A stretch of 64,000 bases of DNA from Acidimicrobiales bacterium (GCA_040219515.1 JAVJSI010000017.1:151197-215196); one strand, 5' to 3'. Counted from the stretch's first letter, positions 16,814 through 25,244 are shown. Translations and numbers: made by a program. The notes: generated by a model not told the origin, from the sequence alone.

Positions 16814-16862
16814 AAATTGATGCGAGTTCACCACCTCAGCGGTGGTCAACTCCATCAAGAAC
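16814..16862 (+). repeat. 49-bp imperfect palindromic repeat, copy 1
   Basis: Two 22-nt arms (16814-16835 and 16841-16862) flank TCAGC. Arm 1 begins AAATTGATGCGAGTTC and arm 2 begins GGTGGTCAACTCC; the inner parts can pair as a hairpin. Copy 2 (17855-17903) is the same element on the opposite strand, identical in both arms and differing only in the 5-nt centre. The second arm is also coding for the last residues of the AbiEi/DUF559-type gene. Confidence 0.9.
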
Positions 16863-17780
16863 CGCCGGGTGAGCTCGGCGAAGCGCATCGCGGACGGTCG
16901 CGACGAGCACAATCGGCCGTTCGTAGTACTGCTGGTAGGTGAAGGCGAGCGGTGTCCAGCCGGCGTTCACCACCTGGTTGCGCCGCGCCGGGTCCCGCTC
17001 GAACGACTCTCGGTTGAGGTGCCAGCGCACGCTCTCCAACTCGATCGCGACTCCCTCGGCCGGGTAGGCGAGATCGACTTCGGCCAGTACGACACCACCG
17101 CGCGTCGTGACCGGGTACTCGAACTCGGGTTTGGGAAGGCCGTGGTCGACCAGCAGACGAGCGACGTGTCGACTCCAATCGCTGCGTGGCACACCGATCT
17201 CACCGACTCGTTCGTCGAGCACGGCGCGCAGTCGCCCGCACCCGTCGCGTCCCTTCCGGGAGTGGCGGGCGAGCACGTGGACGAGATCGTCGAGGCCGAG
17301 ACGTTTGCTCCTGATCAGCGAATCGATGACACCGTTGGTGCGGATCAAGCTGGATACGGCGGCGAAGTCGAGAACGGTCCGGGCCAGACCGGTGACGGGG
17401 ATCGCGTCGATCGTCGTTGGTTCGGCCAGGCGCATCTGGGTCGATTGGTGAAGGTGCACACCCTCCGGGTCCCGAAAGCGTCCGTGACCCACGCTCACTT
17501 CGACAATCGGGGTCGTGACGCCATCGACGGCATGGAGACGGGCTGCCGCCCGATGGCTGGCCAACGCATCGAACGCGAGGCACGCCGCGAGGACTCGAGC
17601 GTGCCAGCCAGCCGGCGCGATGTGATGGCGGTAGACGCCGCGGTGGGTAGCGATCCACTCGCCGCCACTGATGCGTCGGTCGATCTGGCGGTCGGTCAGG
17701 CCGAGACGTCGGGCCTGTGACCGCGAGACGACACCGTGCTGGTCGCGCATCAGCTGGGCGAGGGATTCGGGTGGGAACAT
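16836..17780 (-). CDS. AbiEi-type N-terminal domain fused to a DUF559-like nuclease domain
   Basis: A 314-residue protein. Residues 1-90 look like the AbiEi antitoxin winged-helix region (RDQHGVVSRSQARRLG, then GEWIATHRGVYR). The last ~110 residues resemble DUF559, a PD-(D/E)XK-like Vsr-related domain: EVDLAYPAEGVAIELE supplies acidic ligands, followed by W-H, RDPARRNQVVNAGW and a final YYERP. Actinobacterial genomes carry many such fusions of unknown role. There is no AbiEii toxin partner. The ATG at 17780 follows GGAGG. Both ends of the unit are bordered by copies of a 49-bp repeat in inverted orientation, and the C-terminal residues lie inside one copy. Confidence 0.8.
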   Translation of the reverse strand: MFPPESLAQLMRDQHGVVSRSQARRLGLTDRQIDRRISGGEWIATHRGVYRHHIAPAGWHARVLAACLAFDALASHRAAARLHAVDGVTTPIVEVSVGHGRFRDPEGVHLHQSTQMRLAEPTTIDAIPVTGLARTVLDFAAVSSLIRTNGVIDSLIRSKRLGLDDLVHVLARHSRKGRDGCGRLRAVLDERVGEIGVPRSDWSRHVARLLVDHGLPKPEFEYPVTTRGGVVLAEVDLAYPAEGVAIELESVRWHLNRESFERDPARRNQVVNAGWTPLAFTYQQYYERPIVLVATVRDALRRAHPAVLDGVDHR

Positions 17781-17854
17781 GGACTTCCTCCGTGAGAGAA
17801 GGAGGAAGTGGCGCTCAGTCTGGCGTACCCGGGCGCGATCGCGTCAACCGCCCC

Positions 17855-17903
17855 GTTCTTGATGGAGTTGACCACCGTTGGGGTGGTGAACTCGCATCAA
17901 TTT
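17855..17903 (-). repeat. 49-bp imperfect palindromic repeat, copy 2 (inverted relative to copy 1)
   Basis: On the minus strand the two 22-nt arms are identical to those of copy 1, with CCAAC in the centre. It lies between the start of the AbiEi/DUF559-type gene and the 3' end of the acyl-CoA dehydrogenase gene. Confidence 0.9.
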
Positions 17904-17917
17904 CGGGAAGGTGGGGG

Positions 17918-18994
17918 TCAGGAGGCGAGGGACTTTCCGAGGGTGCGGAGCTGTTGGCTGGCGGCGCCGAGGGTGACCTCGAGGTGCTTGTTCCACAGGG
18001 TGTAGCGATGCAACGGATAGTCGACGTCGACACCGATACCGCCGTGCATGTGCTGGGCACCGTGGGCGACGAAATGGGCGCCCTCGGAACCGAACCACTT
18101 CGCGATGCGCAGGTCCTCCCACGGGTCGATGTCGTTCGCGATCCGCCACAAGGCGGACTGTGTCATCAGGCGCAGGCCCTCGACCTGGATGAAGCAGTCG
18201 GCGAGCCGCTGGGTGACCGCCTGGAACGTGGCGATCGGGCGACCGAACTGCTCGCGTTCGCTGGTGTACTGCGCCGTCAGGCGGAGTTGACCCTCGACCA
18301 CGCCGAGCTGGGTGGCGCACACCAGGGCGAGACAGCGGGCCTCGAACCAGCGGACCGCGTCGTCGCCCGACGCCAACAGTGTGGCCGGGGTCGACGCGAA
18401 GGTGAGCTCGTGGACGGGTTCCCGCCGACTCGTCGTTCCGGCCTGCGAGGCGACGCCGTCGAGCTCGACCAGGTGGAGGCCCACGCCGTCGGGACCGATC
18501 GCATTGACGACGGCGTGGGTTGCCGAGTCGGCGAACTCGACGACGGACTTCACGCCCGTCAGCGAGCCGTCGGCGGACGCGGTGACGCCGGGACGCGTCA
18601 GGTCGTCGCGCAGGTACTCGGCGGTCGCGACCGTGAGGATCCGTGAGCCGTCAGACACGCCGGGGAGGAGCTCCGCGGAAATCGCGTCGTCGGCGAACTC
18701 GGCGATGGTCAGCGCGGCGAGCATCGTCGGCAGCGCAGGCACCGGCGCCACGTGGCGTCCGACAGCCTCGCAGACCAGCCCGGCCTCGATGATGCCGAGC
18801 CCTCCGCCCCCGTGCGCCTCCGGGAGGGCGATGCCGATGAGGCCGGCATCGGCCATCAACGCCCATTCGTCGGCGGCGAACCACCGGTCCCCGGCCTCGA
18901 TCTGCTTGAGCCGCTCGTGGTCGATCTTGTCGCCGAGGATCTGCATCGCCAGGTCGCTGACGGCCTGCTCGGTCTCGTTGAGGTTGAAGTCCAT
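17918..18994 (-). CDS. Acyl-CoA dehydrogenase (small subunit-like partner)
   Basis: A 358-residue flavoprotein of the acyl-CoA dehydrogenase family. N-terminal helical domain (NLNETEQAVSDLAMQIL), a middle beta domain that is short and divergent, and a C-terminal helical domain with the TSEREQFGRPIATFQAV and QHMHGGIGVDVDYPLHRY motifs. The usual catalytic Glu position is not clear, as in the FadE-type alpha-2-beta-2 heteromers of sterol and ring degradation in actinobacteria, where paired genes encode two unlike subunits. Its start lies 2 nt after the stop of the upstream ACAD, so both are made from one transcript. Confidence 0.85.
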   Translation of the reverse strand: MDFNLNETEQAVSDLAMQILGDKIDHERLKQIEAGDRWFAADEWALMADAGLIGIALPEAHGGGGLGIIEAGLVCEAVGRHVAPVPALPTMLAALTIAEFADDAISAELLPGVSDGSRILTVATAEYLRDDLTRPGVTASADGSLTGVKSVVEFADSATHAVVNAIGPDGVGLHLVELDGVASQAGTTSRREPVHELTFASTPATLLASGDDAVRWFEARCLALVCATQLGVVEGQLRLTAQYTSEREQFGRPIATFQAVTQRLADCFIQVEGLRLMTQSALWRIANDIDPWEDLRIAKWFGSEGAHFVAHGAQHMHGGIGVDVDYPLHRYTLWNKHLEVTLGAASQQLRTLGKSLAS

Positions 18995-18996
18995 CG

Positions 18997-20181
18997 TTAC
19001 TTCCTGCGCTTCTCGCGGGGCAGGGCCATGCCGGCCCACCCGATGATGTCTCGTTGCAATTCGTTGGTTCCGCCGCCGAAGGTGAGGACCCACACGCCGC
19101 GGTACAGCTCCTCGATCCGTCCGGCCAGGATGGCACCGGGCGAGCCCGGCCGGAGGGCGCCGAGGGCGCCGAACAACTCGGTCGCCTCCTTGTAGATCGT
19201 GTGCATCGACTCGGAGCCCCACACCTTCACCGAGCTGGCCACTGCCGGGTTGAGCACCCCGGTGGTCTGGTTGTAGGCGACCTTCCAGTTGAGCAGGTCG
19301 AGGAAACGGACTCGCGCCCGCATCTCGGCCAACTTCACCTGCACCCACTCCTGGTCGATCACACGACCGCCGTCGGGATGCTCGGTCTCGCGGGCCCAGT
19401 CGATGATCTGGTTCACGGTGTTGGTGATGCCACCGGCCGCGCACAGCGACACCCGCTCCTGGTTGAGCTGGCTGGTGATGAGGTTCCAGCCGCCGTGGAC
19501 CTCGCCGACGACGGCCGACTCGGGCACCCGTACGTCGTCGTAGAACGTGGCCGTGGTGTTGGTCGTGCCCATCGTGATGAACGGCGTGATCGAGAAGCCG
19601 GGATCACTCGTGGGCACGAGGAAGATGGTGATGCCCTTGTGGGCGGGTGCGTCGGGATCGGTGCGGGCTGCGAGCCAGATGTAGTCGGCGTCCCACGCGA
19701 GCGAGGTGTAGAGCTTCTGGCCGTTGATGACCCACTCGTCACCGTCCTTCACCGCCTTCGTCTGCAGCGAGGCGAGGTCGGACCCGGCGCCCGGCTCGGA
19801 GTAGCCGATGGAGAAGAACATGTCGCCGGTGAGGATCTTGGGCAGGAAGTCGTTCTTCTGCTCTTCGGTGCCGAAGTTGCGCAGCGTGGGACCGACCGTG
19901 TTGGTCGTGAGGAACGGGATGGGGCAGCCCGCCTTCTGGGCTTCGTTGAAGAAGATGTAGTTCTCCACGGGTGAGTAGCCCTTGCCCCCGTACTCCTCGG
20001 GCCACGCCACCCCGAGCCAGCCGTCGGCGCCGATCTTGCGGATGAGATCCCGGTAGGGCTCGTTGGCACTGAGCTCGTCGTTGCGAATCGACGCCTTCAC
20101 CTCGTCGGTCATCAACGTCGTGAAGTAGTCGCGGAGCTCGGCCTGGAGGTCCTTCTGGTCGGGTGTCAGGTCGACATGCAT
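18997..20181 (-). CDS. Acyl-CoA dehydrogenase
   Basis: A 394-residue acyl-CoA dehydrogenase. Visible family elements: WPEEYGGKG, the FAD-binding YSEPGAGSDLASLQTKA and DGDEWVINGQKLYTSLA segments, LNQERVSLCAAGG, and FGGGTNELQRDIIGWAGM with the C-terminal Arg-rich tail. It probably pairs with the downstream ACAD as a heteromer acting on a specialised acyl-CoA, with electrons passed to ETF. The ATG at 20181 begins right at the N-terminal helix. A possible 43-residue reading frame lies 12 nt upstream. Confidence 0.92.
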   Translation of the reverse strand: MHVDLTPDQKDLQAELRDYFTTLMTDEVKASIRNDELSANEPYRDLIRKIGADGWLGVAWPEEYGGKGYSPVENYIFFNEAQKAGCPIPFLTTNTVGPTLRNFGTEEQKNDFLPKILTGDMFFSIGYSEPGAGSDLASLQTKAVKDGDEWVINGQKLYTSLAWDADYIWLAARTDPDAPAHKGITIFLVPTSDPGFSITPFITMGTTNTTATFYDDVRVPESAVVGEVHGGWNLITSQLNQERVSLCAAGGITNTVNQIIDWARETEHPDGGRVIDQEWVQVKLAEMRARVRFLDLLNWKVAYNQTTGVLNPAVASSVKVWGSESMHTIYKEATELFGALGALRPGSPGAILAGRIEELYRGVWVLTFGGGTNELQRDIIGWAGMALPREKRRK

Positions 20182-20193
20182 GCCGCGACTGTC

Positions 20194-20325
20194 TCAGACC
20201 GGATCGCCGACCGCCATTCGGGCCATCTCGCGACGCGCCGGGAAGTGGCCGGCGCCGGCAAAGTGCTGCGTCGACCGCGGCGCCCAGGTCACATCGGTGT
20301 GCCGGCGGATCTCGAAGGCAGCCAT
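20194..20325 (-). CDS. Possible small protein upstream of acyl-CoA dehydrogenases
   Basis: A 43-residue frame beginning MAAFEIRRHTDVTW. The third codon positions are strongly G/C biased, as in neighbouring genes, and it ends 12 nt before the acyl-CoA dehydrogenase start. A TACTGT hexamer lies 6 nt before its ATG, the spacing seen at other likely leaderless starts here. It matches no family I know, so it could instead be a transcribed leader. Confidence 0.35.
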   Translation of the reverse strand: MAAFEIRRHTDVTWAPRSTQHFAGAGHFPARREMARMAVGDPV

Positions 20326-20331
20326 GGCGGG

Positions 20332-20341
20332 ACAGTACCGT
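20332..20341. promoter_or_regulatory. Overlapping divergent -10 hexamers for mftE and the acyl-CoA dehydrogenase operon
   Basis: On the plus strand TACCGT (20336-20341) is 8 nt before the mftE ATG. On the minus strand TACTGT (20332-20337) is 6 nt before the ATG at 20325. The two hexamers overlap by two bases, so only one polymerase should bind at a time. Confidence 0.4.
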
Positions 20342-20349
20342 CGAGGACG

Positions 20350-21015
20350 ATGCACCTCGGAATCCACACATCGCCGCAGCTGTCGGGCCGCAAGCTCACC
20401 CTGCTCGTCCCACTCGGGGCGACCGAGCAGCACGGACCACACCTCCCCCTCGACACCGACACCCGCATCGCGGTGGCGGTGGCCGACGGCGTGGCCGGTC
20501 GACTCGACGATGTCGCGGTCGGGCCGCCCATCGCCATCGGTGCGTCGGGAGAACATGAGGGGTTCGCCGGTACCTTGTCGATCGGCACGCAAGTGCTGGC
20601 CGACCTGCTCGTCGAGCTCGTGCGTACGGCGGGGCCCGAGTTCGCCCGCATCGTGGTGATCAACGCCCACGGCGGCAACGCGTATGCGCTACGGGCTGCG
20701 TCGGCCACCTGCACGGAGGAGGGACGGGCGCTCGAGGTCTGGTCCGTCCGGGTCGCCGGCGCCGATGCCCACGCGGGCCGCACCGAGACGTCACTCATGC
20801 TGCACCTGGCCCCCGAGCTGGTGGACCTCCCGTCAGCGGTAGCCGGCAACACCGAACCGCTCACCGAACTGCTGCCGGAGATGATCGAGTCGGGCGTGCG
20901 CGGCGTGTCGCCCAGCGGTGTTCTGGGTGACCCCGCCGGGGCGTCGGCCGAAGAGGGCGGCGCGCTGCTGGCGTCACTGGTCGACGACGCGGCGGCCCGG
21001 ATCGATGTGAGGTAG
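20350..21015 (+). CDS. mftE: Mycofactocin peptidase MftE (creatininase family)
   Basis: A 221-residue metal-dependent amidohydrolase of the creatininase family. In mycofactocin biosynthesis it cleaves the modified C-terminal dipeptide from the MftA leader. Metal-ligand motifs are visible: GATEQHGPHLPL (Glu26, His28, Asp37) and NAHGGN (His107), followed by the VRVAGADAHAGRTETS segment. Creatininase relatives exist outside this pathway, but proximity to a mycofactocin-type SDR and NDMA-type dehydrogenases supports MftE. The ATG at 20350 is preferred because the fold begins there and a TACCGT hexamer sits 8 nt upstream. It is followed by the SDR gene on the same strand after 32 nt. Confidence 0.9.
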   Translation: MHLGIHTSPQLSGRKLTLLVPLGATEQHGPHLPLDTDTRIAVAVADGVAGRLDDVAVGPPIAIGASGEHEGFAGTLSIGTQVLADLLVELVRTAGPEFARIVVINAHGGNAYALRAASATCTEEGRALEVWSVRVAGADAHAGRTETSLMLHLAPELVDLPSAVAGNTEPLTELLPEMIESGVRGVSPSGVLGDPAGASAEEGGALLASLVDDAAARIDVR

Positions 21016-21047
21016 CCACCACGGCCGGTACCTGCGACGCTGGGCGG

Positions 21048-21839
21048 ATGACCCGACCTGTCGCCCTCGTCACCGGAGCTGCCCGCGGGATGGGGGCGGC
21101 CACCGTCGCCCGCCTCGTCGCCGATGGCTGGTCCGTGGTCGCCACCGACATCTGTGCCGACGAACCCGCGATTCCGTACGGACTGGGCACCCGTGACCAG
21201 CTCGAGGCGGTCGCCGCCGAGGGTGGCGAGCACGTTCACGCGATGGTCGCCGACGTGCGGGACCAGGCCGCGGTGCGCACTGCGGTCGAGGCGGCCGTCG
21301 ATCTCTACGGCCGCCTCGACGCCGCGATCGCGATCGCCGGTGTGTTCGCGGCCGGCAAGCGCATGTGGGAGGTGTCCGACGAGGAGTGGGATGCAGTGGT
21401 CGACATCGACCTGCGTGGCGTGTTCCACACCGCCCGCGCGGCCATCCCCGCGATCCTCGAGAGCCCCGAGCCGTGGCGCGGCCGCTTCGTCGGCGTCGCG
21501 TCGACCGCCGCCATCGTCGGTCTCCAGAACATGGCGCCCTATGTCGCGGCGAAGCACGGTGTGGTCGGGCTCGTCCGCGCGCTCGCCGTCGACCTCGCGG
21601 GAACGGGCGTGACCTCGAACGCCATCGCCCCCGGGTCGACCCGCACGGCCATCCTCGAGGCCTCCGCCACCGCCTACGACACCGACATCGACGAGTTCGC
21701 GACCCACCAGCGGCCCATCGGTCGGTTGGTCGAGGCCGAGGAGATCGCCGGAGCGGTCGCCTACCTGTGCTCGGAATCGGCAGCCGCCGTCACCGGCGTC
21801 GTCCTGCCCGTCGACGGCGGGATGACCAGCACCATCTGA
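21048..21839 (+). CDS. Mycofactocin-coupled SDR family oxidoreductase
   Basis: A 263-residue SDR with TGAARGMG at residues 9-16 and catalytic S152, Y165, K169. It has an insertion after the second beta strand (about residues 36-57, with PYGLGTRDQLEAVAAEG), a feature of mycofactocin-associated SDRs thought to hold NAD tightly so that mycofactocin serves as the external electron acceptor. Its position right after mftE supports this role. The alcohol substrate is unknown. It runs on into the first NDMA-dependent alcohol dehydrogenase gene after 88 nt. Confidence 0.9.
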   Translation: MTRPVALVTGAARGMGAATVARLVADGWSVVATDICADEPAIPYGLGTRDQLEAVAAEGGEHVHAMVADVRDQAAVRTAVEAAVDLYGRLDAAIAIAGVFAAGKRMWEVSDEEWDAVVDIDLRGVFHTARAAIPAILESPEPWRGRFVGVASTAAIVGLQNMAPYVAAKHGVVGLVRALAVDLAGTGVTSNAIAPGSTRTAILEASATAYDTDIDEFATHQRPIGRLVEAEEIAGAVAYLCSESAAAVTGVVLPVDGGMTSTI

Positions 21840-21927
21840 GGTGGTCCTCTCCGGGTCGGTGCATCTGACTCGGCGGTGGGGCCGGGACTACGGTTCGCTC
21901 ATTCACCGGACGGAGGAACGAACCGAG

Positions 21928-23055
21928 ATGATGACGCGTGCTGCAGTGCTCTACGGGGCCAACCAGGAATGGAAGGTCCAGGACGTCGAGCTCGACGCGC
22001 CGGGCAAGGGCGAAGTGCTCGTCAAGACCCACGCGGCCGGTCTCTGTCACAGCGACGAGCACCTCGTCACCGGCGACCTCGGCAGCCCCGAGGGTTCGAT
22101 GTTCCCGGTCATCGGTGGCCACGAAGGATCCGGGGTCGTCATCGAACTCGGTGAGGGCGTCACCGACTTCGAGGTGGGCGACCATGTCGCCGTCTCCTTC
22201 GTGCCCGCCTGCGGCAAGTGCCGCTGGTGCGCATCCGGTCAGCAGAACCTCTGCAACCTCGGCGCCGGCACGCTCGGCCCGGGGATGATCAGCGACGGCC
22301 GGTGCGGTCACCACGGCCCCGACGGCGAAGACGTCAACACGATGGCGAAGCTCGGTACGTTCGCCGAACACATGCTCCTGCACCAGGACTCACTCATCAA
22401 GGTCGACAAGGACCTGCCGCTCATCCCCGTCGCGCTCGTGAGCTGCGGCGTCGCCACGGGCTACGGCAGCGCCGTCAACCGGGCCGAGGTGACGGCGGGC
22501 GACACCGTGGTGGTGGTCGGTTGTGGCGGCATCGGGGCCAACGCACTCCAGGGGGCGAAGGTCGCCGGGGCCAAGAACGTCGTCGCCGTCGATCCGTCGG
22601 AGTTCAAGCGGGAGAAGGCCGCCGAGTTCGGCGCCACCCACACGGCATCGTCGATGGAAGAAGCGATGGAACTCGTCGGCGGTCTCACCGAGGGCGTGAT
22701 GGCCGACAGCGTGATCCTCTCCGCGGGCGTCATCCACGGCGACATGCTCGCGCCGGCCCAGTTCCTCACCCGCAAGGGCGGCACGATCGTGGTCACCGGG
22801 CTCGCCCCGATGATGCAGATGGACGTGTCACTCAACCTCTTCGAGTTCGCCATGATGAACAAGCAGATCAAGGGCACCATCTTCGGATCGGACAGCCCCC
22901 GCCGCGCCGTGCCGCACCTGCTGGGCATGTACCAGGCCGGTCAGCTGAAGCTCGACGAGCTCGTCACCCAGACCTACTCCCTCGACCAGATCAACGAGGG
23001 CTACCAGGACATGCGCGACGACAAGAACATCCGCGGCGTGCTCGTCTTCGACTGA
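21928..23055 (+). CDS. NDMA-dependent zinc alcohol dehydrogenase, copy 1
   Basis: A 375-residue medium-chain alcohol dehydrogenase. Catalytic zinc ligands are Cys40 and His65 with Glu66 (GGHEGSG); the structural zinc uses Cys95, 98, 101 and 109 (CGKCRWCASGQQNLC). The Rossmann motif is VGCGGIG. It matches the NDMA-dependent methanol/alcohol dehydrogenase family, whose NAD is not released and whose electrons go to mycofactocin or, in vitro, to nitrosodimethylaniline. GGAGG at 21912-21916 precedes two adjacent ATG codons (21928 and 21931); either may be used. It has a close paralogue at 26288. Confidence 0.92.
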   Translation: MMTRAAVLYGANQEWKVQDVELDAPGKGEVLVKTHAAGLCHSDEHLVTGDLGSPEGSMFPVIGGHEGSGVVIELGEGVTDFEVGDHVAVSFVPACGKCRWCASGQQNLCNLGAGTLGPGMISDGRCGHHGPDGEDVNTMAKLGTFAEHMLLHQDSLIKVDKDLPLIPVALVSCGVATGYGSAVNRAEVTAGDTVVVVGCGGIGANALQGAKVAGAKNVVAVDPSEFKREKAAEFGATHTASSMEEAMELVGGLTEGVMADSVILSAGVIHGDMLAPAQFLTRKGGTIVVTGLAPMMQMDVSLNLFEFAMMNKQIKGTIFGSDSPRRAVPHLLGMYQAGQLKLDELVTQTYSLDQINEGYQDMRDDKNIRGVLVFD

Positions 23056-23094
23056 CCTCGCCGGCCGCCCGGACCTCAGACCGTGTCGGCGGGC

Positions 23095-23946
23095 TCAGCT
23101 CTCGGTCGGCGCCGGTCGGCAGAGAAGGGTGCTGCCGCCGATGGCGAGCAGGCGGTGGTCCTCGGACCAGACCTCGGATTCCACGCCGATCAACCCGGCC
23201 CGCCCCACCGGCGCGTCGCCCCAGCTCAGCAGCCACTCGTACTCGTGGGCGGGTTGCAGGAAGCGGCAGGTGAGTTCGATGGTCGGGGCGAACCAGGCGA
23301 GCTCGCCGGTGTGGGCGTTGGTTGCGGCCCCCCATGCATCGAGGTCGGTCAGGATCAGCAGCCGGGTGTCGTCCAGCCACGGTTCGTCGAAACGGGGACC
23401 ATCGACGAACCGGTACCACGAGCTCTGTGCCGGCTCGGTCGGCGCCCGGTTCATCCAGTCGTCGGTCCACTCGGTCGGGCGGAAGTCGAGCCGATTCCAG
23501 AACTCGTACATCACCGCTTCGTCCTGCGCGGCGAGGCGTTCGTGGAAGCTGGGCAGGGTGGAATGATGGGGGACGTCGGGCGCCCGCCGGGTCGTGTGGT
23601 GTTCGAGCCCGTCGGTGGTGTCGGTGCCCCAGACGGTGGCTTCGATCACGGGCCGTTCGTCCTGGACGACCGTGACCCGCACGCAGGTGGCGACCCGCGT
23701 GGTCCGCAGCGTGGTCGCCTGCACGGTCACCGGCGCGAACGCAGCGGCGGCCAGGAAATTCGCGTTGATCGACGCGGGACGAGCGCGACCGCAGTGCTCG
23801 CCGGCGGCGCGGAGCGCGATCGACGCGATGTAGCCGCCCATCGGTCCCCATATCGCCCATTCGGCGGAGATGTCGGCGGTGAAGTGGGTGAACGACTCAG
23901 CCCGGTCGGTCGTGACCACCGAGGTGTCGTGCGCGAGGTCTGCCAC
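23095..23946 (-). CDS. Acyl-CoA thioesterase-like double hotdog protein
   Basis: A 283-residue protein with the layout of actinobacterial TesB-like thioesterases: an N-terminal hotdog with WGPMGGYIASIALRA and NFLAAAAFAPV, a linker, and a C-terminal hotdog with PTIELTCRFLQPAHEYEW. It would hydrolyse acyl-CoA esters. A catalytic Asp/Gln/Thr set could not be assigned with certainty. The GTG at 23946 has TACGGT six nucleotides upstream and no ribosome site. It is convergent with the alcohol dehydrogenase gene. Confidence 0.8.
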   Translation of the reverse strand: MADLAHDTSVVTTDRAESFTHFTADISAEWAIWGPMGGYIASIALRAAGEHCGRARPASINANFLAAAAFAPVTVQATTLRTTRVATCVRVTVVQDERPVIEATVWGTDTTDGLEHHTTRRAPDVPHHSTLPSFHERLAAQDEAVMYEFWNRLDFRPTEWTDDWMNRAPTEPAQSSWYRFVDGPRFDEPWLDDTRLLILTDLDAWGAATNAHTGELAWFAPTIELTCRFLQPAHEYEWLLSWGDAPVGRAGLIGVESEVWSEDHRLLAIGGSTLLCRPAPTES

Positions 23947-23952
23947 GGAGCG

Positions 23953-23958
23953 ACCGTA
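23953..23958 (-). promoter_or_regulatory. -10 hexamer TACGGT for a leaderless thioesterase transcript
   Basis: TACGGT is 6 nt before the GTG at 23946, with no ribosome binding site between. Confidence 0.4.
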
Positions 23959-24099
23959 GTCCTCATCCCGGACGAGGCCCGAGGATTATCGTTCGGAGCC
24001 GTCGGGCCTCGGCACGTGCGGCCGGTAGCCGCTCGGCAGAGTTCTCGATGGCGCCCGGCCGTGTGCTGCCGACGGCCGGTCAGCCACCGGGCGGGAGAT

Positions 24100-25113
24100 C
24101 TAGAAGCACACCGGGATCTGCTCGTGCGGGTAGGTCGACGGCGCGAAGAACCATGTCTCCAGCGCGTAGCGGGTTTTCGTCATGGTTTCGGGATCGCGGC
24201 CCGTCTGGTGCAGCGTCTTCTCGTCGAACAGCATCGCGTCGCCGGCGTTGAACACCGGCCGCTCGAGCACATCGCCGCCCTTCTCCCGCGCCAACTGTTC
24301 GCTCACCGACCAGGTGAACTGTGCGCCTTCAGTTCCCGTTTCCAGAATCTCTTCGAAGCTTCGGTGCACGACATCGAGGCCAGGGGCGTCGACCCCCGAG
24401 TCGGTGAGTGACGTCCACACATTCACCGACCGCGTCGACTTGCCGAGAAAGGCGCCGTCCTGGTGCCACCCGTTGCGGCAGTCCGGTCCGGCACGACGCA
24501 GCGTTGTCTTCTTCGCCGAGAGCGCGGGCCGTTCGCCGAGGTAGCCCGCGATGACATCACCGATGCCGGTTGCTCGCAAGGTCTCGACCACGTGGAACCA
24601 TGCTCTCGGGGAATCGACGGCGTGGACTCCACCGCCGTACGTGACGAAGAGACGTTCCCACGCTCCGAGTGAGTACCCCTCGTCCGGCTGGAACTCGACG
24701 AACCAGGGCGAGAGATCCGCCTCTGGGTCGACTTCCCAGGCCGCCATCGCGTCGAAGGCGCGATCGATCATCGTCCGCAGGAACTCGTGGTGATCCGGAG
24801 CGATGAACTCACGGACGATCAGTGACCCGTGGTGTTGCAGCGCCGAGGCCAGGTGTTCCGCAGTCAGCTCGGAACCAAGAATCTCGGGAATCGCATCGTG
24901 ATCGGTGAAGAAATCGGGGACAGTCGGCGGCCATTCCGGCGGACCGTCCTCATCGGCGAGCGTGGCGAACGCAGAGTGTTGCCCCTGCACGAACGCCGAC
25001 TCCAATGCGAGATCCTCTGAAACGACCAGTTGGCCCCGGAGCAGATCGACTGCATCGGGCCACCGGCCTGCGTCACGAAGCGTCTCAACCTGCTCGAGCA
25101 CGTGGTGAGTCAT
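24100..25113 (-). CDS. Phytanoyl-CoA dioxygenase (PhyH)-like Fe(II)/2-oxoglutarate oxygenase
   Basis: A 337-residue protein with the cupin metal triad of this superfamily: His217 and Asp219 (GWHQDGAF) and His302 (TLHQTG), with Arg315 (TRYALETWF) as the likely 2-oxoglutarate anchor. The N-terminal 75 residues are an extra helical segment. Such enzymes hydroxylate small molecules or side chains; the substrate is unknown. AGGAGG lies in good position before the ATG at 25113. It is divergent from the asparaginase gene. Confidence 0.82.
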   Translation of the reverse strand: MTHHVLEQVETLRDAGRWPDAVDLLRGQLVVSEDLALESAFVQGQHSAFATLADEDGPPEWPPTVPDFFTDHDAIPEILGSELTAEHLASALQHHGSLIVREFIAPDHHEFLRTMIDRAFDAMAAWEVDPEADLSPWFVEFQPDEGYSLGAWERLFVTYGGGVHAVDSPRAWFHVVETLRATGIGDVIAGYLGERPALSAKKTTLRRAGPDCRNGWHQDGAFLGKSTRSVNVWTSLTDSGVDAPGLDVVHRSFEEILETGTEGAQFTWSVSEQLAREKGGDVLERPVFNAGDAMLFDEKTLHQTGRDPETMTKTRYALETWFFAPSTYPHEQIPVCF

Positions 25114-25232
25114 CCCTGTCCTCCTCGCTCATCACCGTCCTGCTGCACACAAGGGCTCCGGACCGTGGGTTCAGCAAACCACAGACTGCTCTCGACGGGA
25201 AAGTGCACGCCGTTCATCCGGGCTCCGGCGGC

Positions 25233-25238
25233 TACTCT
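25233..25238 (+). promoter_or_regulatory. -10 hexamer TACTCT for a leaderless asparaginase transcript
   Basis: TACTCT is followed by 6 nt and GTG at 25245, which favours GTG over the ATG at 25251 as the start. Confidence 0.45.
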
Positions 25239-25244
25239 CGCCGC

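Noticed and set aside
16814..17903. A complete insertion sequence bounded by the 49-bp repeats
   Set aside because: There is no transposase, and no target-site duplication outside the repeats could be recognised.
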